Shown: piece after piece, positions 1 through 8,382 of the stretch
Layout: the number at the start of each line of letters is the position of its first letter
Numbering within the stretch: position 1 is the first letter of the stretch
Assembly (NCBI GenBank): GCA_013289045.1
Contig: JABDAU010000030.1
Span: 1-41,862, forward strand
Direction: 5' to 3'
Length of the DNA: 41,862 nt
Source: Bacteroidota bacterium
GTDB taxonomy: Bacteria > Bacteroidota > Bacteroidia > Sphingobacteriales > Sphingobacteriaceae
Program-made: the position numbers and the translations under genes
The notes under the pieces: model-generated
The model's input: the letters and a program-made list of their open reading frames with translations, nothing else
Told to the model about the DNA's origin: nothing
Database searches by the model: none

Positions 1-836
1 TGGGTGGAACGTTTGATATGTTTAAAGCTCAAATAGATTGGATCGCGCAAAATCAGGCAAAAGAAAATATTGCATTCGTTGCTCATTTGGGCGATATTAC
101 CGAGCATGGCGATAACCCTGTAACCGCCAGGTCGGAATGGTATTTGGCACAAAAAGCACTTTACGGACTGGAAAATCCGGTGAGCATTCCATATGGATTA
201 GCAGTGGGAAACCATGACGAATTTCCAAACCAGTACCCGGTAACCGGCACCACAAAGTTTTACAACAAATATTTTGGCGTTCCGCACTTTGCAGGCCGTT
301 CCTATTACGGTGGCCATTATGATAATAATAATGACAATCATTATGACCTTTTTAGTGCAGGCGGCATTGATTTTATTGTGCTTTTCCTGGAGTACGATGG
401 TCATAATGAAGAGCAAAAGAACGTTTACAGCTGGGCGAACGAAGTACTAAAAAAATATGTCTCACGCAAAGCGATAGTGGTTAGCCATTCTATCCTGTTT
501 TATAATCCTGTTAAAGGCAGTAATACGCCGCAGGCGCCTTTTAATGCTGAGGGTAAAGCAATTTATGAAAGCCTGAAAGATAACCCCAACCTGTTCATGA
601 TGCTTTGCGGACATGTTGGCGATAACGGTGAAGGTTACCGCCAAGATACATGGAACGGGCATACAGTACGCACATTCTTATCTGATTACCAAAGCCGTCC
701 AAATGGCGGGCATGGATTAATGCGGTTATATACATTTTCGGTAAAGCAAAATAAGATCAGTGTCCGTACATTCTCACCTTATACCAAAGAGGAGGAAACA
801 GATGCCGACAGCCAGTTTAGTGTTCCGTTATTCTAA
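1..836 (+). CDS. Calcineurin-like metallophosphoesterase, 5'-truncated by window edge
   Basis: Probable hydrolase of phosphate esters with a two-metal centre. The reading frame is open to the first base of the window (codons in phase from base 3, reading GGTFD before the first internal Met at 18), so the true start lies outside. Counting from that Met, metal-ligand motifs are GD at 25-26 and GNHD at 64-67, followed further on by VVSHS and a late GHVGDNG motif, the usual order of the calcineurin-like fold. The missing N-terminus would carry the first DxH motif and any signal peptide, so localisation cannot be judged. It converges with the six-gene minus-strand operon, only 19 bp from its last stop codon. 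Substrate is unknown. Family assignment is firm. Confidence 0.85.
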   Translation, partial: GGTFDMFKAQIDWIAQNQAKENIAFVAHLGDITEHGDNPVTARSEWYLAQKALYGLENPVSIPYGLAVGNHDEFPNQYPVTGTTKFYNKYFGVPHFAGRSYYGGHYDNNNDNHYDLFSAGGIDFIVLFLEYDGHNEEQKNVYSWANEVLKKYVSRKAIVVSHSILFYNPVKGSNTPQAPFNAEGKAIYESLKDNPNLFMMLCGHVGDNGEGYRQDTWNGHTVRTFLSDYQSRPNGGHGLMRLYTFSVKQNKISVRTFSPYTKEEETDADSQFSVPLF

Positions 837-843
837 CTTACAT

Positions 844-870
844 AAAAAAGCCACTTTACGCGGATTTTTT
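844..870. terminator. Weak candidate bidirectional terminator at a convergent junction
   Basis: An A6 run (844-849) and a T6 run (865-870) flank a short CC/GG pairing with one mismatch, giving an imperfect hairpin that ends in a U-tract read from either strand. It lies between two convergent genes and overlaps the last codons of the minus-strand gene. The GC core is only two base pairs, so this is suggestive only. Confidence 0.3.
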
Positions 871-3800
871 CCAATAAGTATAGCTTAAAACCGGCGGAGC
901 CATGATGTAGTCTTCGGCATGCGCGGCTATTTCTGCTACGTTAATATTAGGATTAATACTTGGTTTTCGTTTTCTCAATGCATCAACAATATTTTTCCTT
1001 ACCTGCTGTACCTGCTCTGAATTGATCGTTTCTTTCAGCACTTTCAATCCATCTTCATGATCGGCAGGGTCGGGAATAAATTCCGGTTCAGCAAATTCAA
1101 TAGTTGGCTGATAATCCTCCAGGGAATATTTGAAATTCTCCAGGTCGATTGGCAGTGAGCGCTTTGGTGGCAATGCCTGCGGGCTTATTCTAAAGCCTAC
1201 CAATACATTTTCAATCATGGCTTCATCGCCATAGCCGGTCACGCGTTTTTCCCATAATGATTTTGGAACGTTGCGGAATATTGGTACGGCATCATATTTA
1301 TGGTTATCATCGTCAATCGCATAATCCAGTTTGATGATCACTTCATGTTTTGAAACGAAATCTTTATTCTCCACATCAACCATTCCCACACCGAAATTCG
1401 TATTCATGTTTTCCAGTGCAAGCTTGTCTTGCGGGCTTATAATATGCTCAATTTCTTTACCATTTCCATCTGTTATTTTAATGCTGTATTCTTTTGCAGG
1501 GCATATAGTATATGTCTCAAAAATAGTTTGGTCGCGGCTAACTATCCAAAGTGGGCTTTTCTTCTCGCGCGGTATTTCATTTATCAAACCGTTTACCAGC
1601 TTGCTGTAGCAATAGGTGTCGGTAGGCAGCTCAGCCGTATTGCCATATAACGCCACGTGTTCCGCTGTTTTTTTAGATGGCGGCAGGAACGATTCTTTGA
1701 AATCTTCCCAGGTGATCGGTCCGGGTAAACTGTTGTCTGCCGCTCCGAAGGAAATATCAAAGGAAATGATCCAGAGATGAATGCTGGCAATACCCGAAAA
1801 ATCCGGGCCCCATATCTGCAGATCGGCGCCAAGGCTTACTGTTATGGTTTCTGTTATAGTAGTAAACGCAAGGTCAAGTTCGAAGGTATATGACACACCG
1901 AACGAAATATACATGTGTGCCCTGTAATAATATGGTTTCCAGGCGATCAAAAAGTCAGCCCCCATAATAAACCAGGCCTTTAGGTTTCCGCTGTTGAATG
2001 TTGCCTCAAGCTTTCCGCCGGCCATCAGGCAGGTTGGGGTTAACGCAAAGTACATGGAACCCTTTACAAGTACCTCTTTGCTTACTTCCCAGTTGAAGCT
2101 TAGGCGCGGTACTTTAGGGTAATGATCGGGTATTTTAAAGTCGGGGTGATATCCGCCCAAAGTAACTACAAAGTCGCCTTCATGCTCATTAGGCGCAGTC
2201 CATAAGTAGAAAGCAAACCCGCCGGCCAGAACGCATTTTCTAGACAATATGTATGATGCCGGCGTCAATTTGGCTTCAACAGCCACCTCGCCTTTTTCAG
2301 GCAGAATACGGGCATTCAGCGCCAGTTGCGCGAATGCTACAGGTGTTCCGGGATTGGGGCCCGGAGTAGCAGGCGGTACCGAGACCGATGACATACCCAC
2401 GATTCCGATCTCGAAATTGGTGCCGAATTCGACAGAAAGCAACGCGTAAGACAGCACCAACTGGAACGAGGTGAATTGTACACCCGCAGCAACCCAGTTC
2501 TGCCCGGTAGCAGGCGGGACGAAATCATTCATAACCTTCAGCGCCGTGTTAGGATTTTTGTCTGGGAATGGATCTGTCTTACCTGGTACAAAAGCTTTTA
2601 CCAGCGGAAAATCGGCCACTGTATCGATAGTAGGTAATTTTAGAGCCCTGTTATAGCCAAACCCTCCGGCCAGGCCGGTAATAAAGAAACATGGCGGCCC
2701 GCCCGGCGGCGGCGAACTGAGCATGGCAAAAATAAATAGTGACGGGTCGCCTTTTTCATCCTTGCCATATGACCCCAGGGCTGACAATCTGAAATTTTGC
2801 ACGCTGATAGCCGCTGTTCCGTTATATTGAACAGAATTGCCTGTAACCGACTTCAAAAAGCCGCCGCTGATTTGTACAGGGCCACTTTCGTAAGCAATAT
2901 TTATCCCGCTAAGCTCAAATGCAGGTTCGGGTTTGCTGAGTGGATTGCTTACACTTACACCCAGTGATAGCAGCTCTATTTTAAGTGCCGTAAACACAAG
3001 TGCGGCATCAAGCAGTAAACTTATTTTGCCATCTTTATAAGCAACGCCGGCCCGGTTAAAGTGTATAGGCCCGATGTTTTTTTGGAGATCGATCCATTTT
3101 TCCAGCCCGTTATCCGCACCATTGGCCGGTACAAGGGTTATTTGCGGTTTTTTGGCGGTATTAAACTCAAATTTGTAATCATTATCCTTGCCGAGGTCAA
3201 GGTCGACAACTATATAAACGGCTTTTTCCAGCTTCTTATCCGTGTCAGGCAGGGTAGGGTAGCCTTCGCCTTTTATCAATTTGTTAAATTCTGTTACCTG
3301 TTTAGCATCGATAGTGTCTGATATACCGACAAGCCTGAACCCATTCAAACCAACATCGCCGACAACAGATTTCAGATCGGGCCCTACAAGCGGCAATTGG
3401 TTAAGACCTACATAGGTATCCATATTGATGCCAAAAACATAGATCCATTTATCATCTATACGTTTAGCAGCAAATACCGATTTGCCGTAATTTGCAGAGT
3501 TAGCCCAAAGTGATAATGCCTTGTTATCGAAATCATACTTTAGGTTAGCAGATTTAAGGGCTAGGTCAAGGCCTTCGGGTATTGAAGGCAGCTCGCCAAG
3601 GCCCAATGCCGAGGTAATATCGCCAAACTGCAGGTATGCAGTTTTGTCGGTAGTCGACCAATCAGCTGAAAGCTTGTTTTCACTTTCGCCGGCAGCAGCT
3701 TTAAAGGTAAATACCGACTTGCCGATGGTAAGCTCGCCCGACAGGCTTATGTCATAACCGCCATTTTCTTCCTCTTCCTTCGGGCTCATCGAAAATTTGA

Positions 3801-5523
3801 CCACTATCTTAGGGTCATTATCGCCCATGCCGATGTTGCCCGTTACCCCAAATTTAAATTCTTTGGTATTTGTATTAAAGCGGGTGTCCAAATTCTCAAG
3901 GCTTATGCTTTTTACCCATTTCGGTGGCTGGCCGGCTTTAAAAGCTTTGGCCAGGTATGCAATAAAGTCCCCTATTAATATCTTTTGCCCATCGCCGGTC
4001 GAGCCGGTAAATATCCAGCCTTTTTCATCCTCGTCCTCATCCCCATCGTTACTTTCATCCTCGTCATCCGGGGCATTATAATCAGCAGTAACCGTTATAC
4101 CAACGGTATCTATATTTAAAGTGCCTGAAAAGGCAGCTGTCTGTTCCTCCGTTTCCGAATCGTACTCAAGCTTAAAACTAAGGTCTTCAACGGCAAGCAC
4201 AGTACTTTGGGCGGCGTTAATATTCCATTCGCCATTGAGGTTGATACTGAAGGAATAACCATCATCGGAGGTATTGAAATTAAGCTTATCAACCGTAAGC
4301 AGGCTGGGCACTTCTTTATCTTTGCCTACAAATTTCTGAATGAAATCCGAAATTTTAAGGGGCGGTCCTTCGGCCAGGCTGCCCTCTACGTAAAAATCCG
4401 GATAGGCTGCGCTAATAGATATTGCGGCATCAGTAACCTTGATGTCTCCGCCAATATGCAGTGCTTCAGCACGCTCTTCTGCATTTAAAGGATCGGATAC
4501 CGTAAGTGTCAAAGCAATATTTTCCGCATCAAAACTTTCGCCGGTCGATTTTACCGTCAGTATCTTCCACCCGGAAGTGCTTTTTAATCCCATCCCAACC
4601 TTTTCAGCCTTCTTCTCTTTAATGTTAAAGTCGATGTAAAGATCTGTGAACTTCACATATGCCCCGATATTAAAATCTGTTGGCAATATCTTTTTTATAT
4701 CAATTTTACCGGCCAGCTGCACTACGTCATCAAGCGAAGCCTGTATGGCATCATTTATCTCCGCATTAAAACGAATAAACGACGAAAATTTAGGCAGGTT
4801 AACTGAAAGCGGTATCTGGTATTTCGCATCTTCACCATCAACCTGTATTTTGGTGGACAGGCTGATACATGGCATAACAGTTTCACTCCCGGCATCATCG
4901 AAAGTCTGGCTTACAACGCCAAACTCCACCAGCAGGTCTCCGACAACACCAAGGCTCACATTTTTAATAGCATCAACGCCTTTAACGCCAATGGATACAA
5001 ATTCTGATGCATTGCCTGTTAAAACAATTGGCCCCCGAACCGGCACATCCTTTATTCCAAGAAAACCGTTCAGGCCGCCCGTCATAGCGTCAAGGTCTAT
5101 CGTTGCATCAAATATCAGGCCTTCCGGCCAGTCGGCGCTTGCGTCAGACAAGAGGTGGAATGCAGAAGCTTTCGTAAAACGGATATCATTGGCTATAGTG
5201 CCTTTAAACTCGGGGATCGAGTTTTCAAACTTCCAATCGCTTCCGGCAGTTGCCGTCATATCAAGCGCAGCATTTTCATCAAGGATATAAAATTTAGCCT
5301 CGACCGAAAAGCCTTTGAACGGCAGATCTACGCCGGTACCTGTTACGATGATGGTGTTTTCGTCGGGAGCTTTGATGGAAGCATCTGAAAGCTTCAGGCT
5401 GCCATCAGCAAAGTAATCAGTCCCTAAAGCTTTCAGCCCGGTTGACAGGCCCTCGGTTTCGAGCTCAAACTTTTTGTCGTTTAAGCTGCTGTCGATCAAT
5501 TTTTTTAGCTCCTCGATATTCAT
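856..5523 (-). CDS. Giant beta-rich protein with DUF6603-like C-terminal half (1555 aa)
   Basis: Function unknown. The last third resembles DUF6603: a Gly/Pro-rich hydrophobic block near 938-956 and a WGPDFSG...ISFDISFG signature near 1238-1260, both of which I associate with that domain. Residues about 378-705 hold three degenerate repeats of roughly 100-125 aa, each with a (G)D-F/I-hydrophobic turn, a proline, then paired amphipathic strands (around 392, 518 and 633). An acidic linker (Asp/Glu-rich, 485-500) separates the first two. No signal peptide or clear membrane helix is seen, although alternating hydrophobic strands dominate. The C-terminal 290 residues look like a separate, more soluble region. 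It is the last gene of the six-gene operon, 50 bp after the 915-aa propeller gene. A scaffold, shell or lipid-binding beta structure are all possible; none is shown. Confidence 0.75.
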   Translation of the reverse strand: MNIEELKKLIDSSLNDKKFELETEGLSTGLKALGTDYFADGSLKLSDASIKAPDENTIIVTGTGVDLPFKGFSVEAKFYILDENAALDMTATAGSDWKFENSIPEFKGTIANDIRFTKASAFHLLSDASADWPEGLIFDATIDLDAMTGGLNGFLGIKDVPVRGPIVLTGNASEFVSIGVKGVDAIKNVSLGVVGDLLVEFGVVSQTFDDAGSETVMPCISLSTKIQVDGEDAKYQIPLSVNLPKFSSFIRFNAEINDAIQASLDDVVQLAGKIDIKKILPTDFNIGAYVKFTDLYIDFNIKEKKAEKVGMGLKSTSGWKILTVKSTGESFDAENIALTLTVSDPLNAEERAEALHIGGDIKVTDAAISISAAYPDFYVEGSLAEGPPLKISDFIQKFVGKDKEVPSLLTVDKLNFNTSDDGYSFSINLNGEWNINAAQSTVLAVEDLSFKLEYDSETEEQTAAFSGTLNIDTVGITVTADYNAPDDEDESNDGDEDEDEKGWIFTGSTGDGQKILIGDFIAYLAKAFKAGQPPKWVKSISLENLDTRFNTNTKEFKFGVTGNIGMGDNDPKIVVKFSMSPKEEEENGGYDISLSGELTIGKSVFTFKAAAGESENKLSADWSTTDKTAYLQFGDITSALGLGELPSIPEGLDLALKSANLKYDFDNKALSLWANSANYGKSVFAAKRIDDKWIYVFGINMDTYVGLNQLPLVGPDLKSVVGDVGLNGFRLVGISDTIDAKQVTEFNKLIKGEGYPTLPDTDKKLEKAVYIVVDLDLGKDNDYKFEFNTAKKPQITLVPANGADNGLEKWIDLQKNIGPIHFNRAGVAYKDGKISLLLDAALVFTALKIELLSLGVSVSNPLSKPEPAFELSGINIAYESGPVQISGGFLKSVTGNSVQYNGTAAISVQNFRLSALGSYGKDEKGDPSLFIFAMLSSPPPGGPPCFFITGLAGGFGYNRALKLPTIDTVADFPLVKAFVPGKTDPFPDKNPNTALKVMNDFVPPATGQNWVAAGVQFTSFQLVLSYALLSVEFGTNFEIGIVGMSSVSVPPATPGPNPGTPVAFAQLALNARILPEKGEVAVEAKLTPASYILSRKCVLAGGFAFYLWTAPNEHEGDFVVTLGGYHPDFKIPDHYPKVPRLSFNWEVSKEVLVKGSMYFALTPTCLMAGGKLEATFNSGNLKAWFIMGADFLIAWKPYYYRAHMYISFGVSYTFELDLAFTTITETITVSLGADLQIWGPDFSGIASIHLWIISFDISFGAADNSLPGPITWEDFKESFLPPSKKTAEHVALYGNTAELPTDTYCYSKLVNGLINEIPREKKSPLWIVSRDQTIFETYTICPAKEYSIKITDGNGKEIEHIISPQDKLALENMNTNFGVGMVDVENKDFVSKHEVIIKLDYAIDDDNHKYDAVPIFRNVPKSLWEKRVTGYGDEAMIENVLVGFRISPQALPPKRSLPIDLENFKYSLEDYQPTIEFAEPEFIPDPADHEDGLKVLKETINSEQVQQVRKNIVDALRKRKPSINPNINVAEIAAHAEDYIMAPPVLSYTYWKKSA

Positions 5524-5573
5524 AGCCTGTTGTTGAATTGTTGTAATATTCTGTAAAGATTTAGTGTTGTTCT

Positions 5574-8321
5574 TTATAATGCTGTTTTCCCGATCGTAAT
5601 CACCGTTACGTCAAGGCTGGTGTTTCTTGTGGTATCCGTACACGCTATTCGCTGGGGATAAGATTCCTTTGCAACAAATACCTTACAGCCTTCGGCGGTA
5701 TCTATAGAGCTTATGCCGAATGGGTTGCCATTAGCTGCACCGGTAGATAAGACGCCGTTAACAGCTTCACCAGTTTTCAGGTCGATCATTGAGATGCTCT
5801 TCGTGCAATAATTGGCCACCAGCAGAATTTCCCCATTCTGCGAAAGCGTGAGCGCTGCAGGCTTATCTATCCCTTCATAAGTTTTGATCACCCTGTTGGT
5901 CGAAGTATCAACCACTGCAACTTTGTTAGCTTTTATACATGCTACATAGAGTTTGCTCCTGTCCTGGCTCAGCACCATTGCTGTTGGGTATTCGCCTACC
6001 TCGATAGTGGCGCAGCCGGCATTGGCGAAAGTATCTATTACGATGATGGAATTGCAGTCTTCAAAAGCTGCATATATCCGGTCTGCTTCCCTGTTTTCTG
6101 TTAACAGGATCCCTTTTTTATAAGGCACCGGAGCGGTCCTGCCGGCAAGCCTTCCATCGCTTTGTACCAAAAATATATTCGGATAATCATAAGCGGTAAA
6201 ATATGCCATGGAGGCATCCTTGTTAAAAGCAATTGACACTGCATCGGCCCCTATGCCAGCCGAGGCGTCTCCGGGCGTCAATCTGTTGTGTTCGGCATCA
6301 ACATCATAATAATATACTCTCCCGTATGAGCCTTCAAGATCAATATCAGCGTGTTCATCGTTAGCAATAATCTCATCCGAAGTTTCCCTAACGATCGAAT
6401 TGCAGGAAACAAAGAGTTTCTTTCCATCCGGTGAAAAGCGCATTTGCTGTACCGATATTAGAAATGTAATGCCTCGTACGTTGTACCCTTTACCTGTAGC
6501 TACATCATAAAATAGTAGATTCTTGTTATTGTACACTATAAGTTTGGTACCATCCGGCAAAAGCGAGAAAACGCTGCCGGGATATGTTCTTACAATACTT
6601 CCATCGGCGGTGCTGATCTCATAGATAGTGTTATTGGCATTATTTGATACATAAAACCGATTAAACTGCGGGTTGCTGTTCATGACGATGACCGGCCGGC
6701 TTTGCTTCGTATCGGCAGGAAGCGGCAATGCCACGTACGGCTCATTTTTATAGGTAAATATCCTCAGTTTTTTTTCTTCCGGCGACTTAAGCCTGGTGCC
6801 GTAAGCATATGCCTGCAGTTTATAATCATCTGCCGAATCTATCTCTATCTCCCTGCTCGTTGTACCTGTAACATCCGTGTTTCCGGCCTTTGTTACTAAT
6901 ATTACCTGTACTGCATCCTCCACTTCCCAGCTGAATGTTACTTTAGTTTTACTGCCCTTCACTATGAATTGCGGCGTTACCCTGAACGATTTGATATCTG
7001 CCGGTTTCTGTACTACAGTTACCTGCGCCCTTTGGGTAATAAGCGCTGCGGCAGTGTCATATGCAACAGCTTCAAACTGCGTGGTTTCAGCGGTTGGCTT
7101 TGTAAGCAGTTTATAGCCGTTCGCGTCAAGATCAATCCTTTTGTCGGGGTCTGTTGCGGCGGTGTCAAGCAGTATCCGGTTGCCATCACGGTCATCATAG
7201 GTTATGGTAACCCTTTTTGCCAGGGACGAGCTCCAGGTTAACTTTACATCATCCCCAAAGTTGATTTGTGTTTTATCAGCCGATAAAGGGTTCATAACAG
7301 CTTTTGCTTTTTTCTTATTAAGCTGAAATATGAATACCCTGTCGTCAAAGTCGCCGAATTTGTTCACCTGCACATACATCAGGCTGATCTTCTCGTCCGG
7401 AACATTTACGGGTGTTACAATATTCTCAATAATAAAATCGATTGTTTTGTGGCCATCTATCTGCTGCGGCAGCTGCGGGTAGAACTGCCAGGATGGAGAG
7501 CCGTCAGTATGCCCCATCGGCACCCATTTGTCGCTGGTAACGCCAATCGTTATCTGCCTGTCGCCCAGGGACTGCGTTGTAATATCGTGGTCATCTTCCC
7601 CAAACAGGAATGAGACGGTAACCACCGGTTTATCGCTTTCAGCGCTCGTATTCAGCACAATGGGCTTATCACTATTGTTGGTTAAGATAAGTTTAAACCC
7701 ATTTCGTATCAACGCGTTCCCGTCATAGGTAATATAAACCGGTACAGCTTCATTTTCTGTGAACGTTTTACTGTTAGGGTGTATAACCTGGTTGGCTATA
7801 GGATGCACCACATTGGTGTAGCCTGCGGTAAAAGGTACCGGGTTGGATTTGGTTGGATCTATCGGTGGCCTCAGCACGCTCAGGAACAAGGCGGGCGGGA
7901 GGCTTCCACTGTTATCATAACCTGGTATATTACGGTTGGTGACCGTGAAATAGCCCGGTTTTTCATTTTCGCAAAGGATATTTTCAATGATAATGCTGAG
8001 GCTTGCGCCCGGGGCCAGCTGTGTATCGTTCTGGCAGATGATCTTCCACTCCACCCAGGTTTGTACCGTAACCGCCGTGGCTTCCCACCCTGCCGGGGGG
8101 GTAACCCTTAACTGTGATATTACATCAAGGCTATCGGAAATAAATGACATAATGAAACCAAATGTCGAAGGCTCCGCACCGCCTTTCAATGTAATATCAA
8201 CCGCAGACTTGTTTGTAATACTGAAAGTGAGCCGGTTATAATCCCTGTCGGGCGTGCGGTATACCACTGTGGTATTGTCCTTGTTCAATACTTTAAAATT
8301 CTCCGCTTTAAATCGTGCCAT
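5574..8321 (-). CDS. Ig-like/YVTN beta-propeller protein, downstream tandem copy (915 aa)
   Basis: Probable binding protein. The domain order is a conserved beta-rich N-terminal module (about 1-330), two Ig-like domains (about 340-440 with a DDVKLTWSSS strand and 445-535 with KVTFSWEVED), then a C-terminal propeller of YncE/YVTN type with repeats such as KLYVACIKANKVAVVDT and ILLVANYCTKSISMIDL. No catalytic motif and no signal peptide are seen. It is a paralogue of the gene immediately upstream: about 86 of the first 100 residues are identical by eye, while the propellers are only roughly half identical. Its 61-bp upstream gap contains a copied fragment of the end of the 1361-aa gene, which identifies it as the product of a tandem duplication. 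It probably acts with the other operon proteins. Confidence 0.85.
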   Translation of the reverse strand: MARFKAENFKVLNKDNTTVVYRTPDRDYNRLTFSITNKSAVDITLKGGAEPSTFGFIMSFISDSLDVISQLRVTPPAGWEATAVTVQTWVEWKIICQNDTQLAPGASLSIIIENILCENEKPGYFTVTNRNIPGYDNSGSLPPALFLSVLRPPIDPTKSNPVPFTAGYTNVVHPIANQVIHPNSKTFTENEAVPVYITYDGNALIRNGFKLILTNNSDKPIVLNTSAESDKPVVTVSFLFGEDDHDITTQSLGDRQITIGVTSDKWVPMGHTDGSPSWQFYPQLPQQIDGHKTIDFIIENIVTPVNVPDEKISLMYVQVNKFGDFDDRVFIFQLNKKKAKAVMNPLSADKTQINFGDDVKLTWSSSLAKRVTITYDDRDGNRILLDTAATDPDKRIDLDANGYKLLTKPTAETTQFEAVAYDTAAALITQRAQVTVVQKPADIKSFRVTPQFIVKGSKTKVTFSWEVEDAVQVILVTKAGNTDVTGTTSREIEIDSADDYKLQAYAYGTRLKSPEEKKLRIFTYKNEPYVALPLPADTKQSRPVIVMNSNPQFNRFYVSNNANNTIYEISTADGSIVRTYPGSVFSLLPDGTKLIVYNNKNLLFYDVATGKGYNVRGITFLISVQQMRFSPDGKKLFVSCNSIVRETSDEIIANDEHADIDLEGSYGRVYYYDVDAEHNRLTPGDASAGIGADAVSIAFNKDASMAYFTAYDYPNIFLVQSDGRLAGRTAPVPYKKGILLTENREADRIYAAFEDCNSIIVIDTFANAGCATIEVGEYPTAMVLSQDRSKLYVACIKANKVAVVDTSTNRVIKTYEGIDKPAALTLSQNGEILLVANYCTKSISMIDLKTGEAVNGVLSTGAANGNPFGISSIDTAEGCKVFVAKESYPQRIACTDTTRNTSLDVTVITIGKTAL

Positions 8322-8358
8322 GGTTTATTTATTAAAATTGGTTAATAACAGCCATCCT
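8322..8358 (-). repeat. Duplication scar: copied 3' end of the 1361-aa gene
   Basis: These 37 bases match 11161-11197 at 35 positions by direct comparison. On the minus strand both copies read GWLLLTNFNK followed by TAA and then the same short spacer to the next ATG. At 11161-11197 this is the real end of the 1361-aa gene; here it is an orphan fragment after the 925-aa gene has already stopped. It marks the upstream edge of the duplicated unit. Confidence 0.9.
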
Positions 8359-8382
8359 GTTACTCGTCTTCGTTCTCTTGTT

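Noticed and set aside
4646..5290. 214-aa plus-strand open frame opposite the 1555-aa gene
   Set aside because: It is Ser/Pro-rich with no recognisable domain and lies wholly antisense to a well-supported gene, as expected of a shadow frame.
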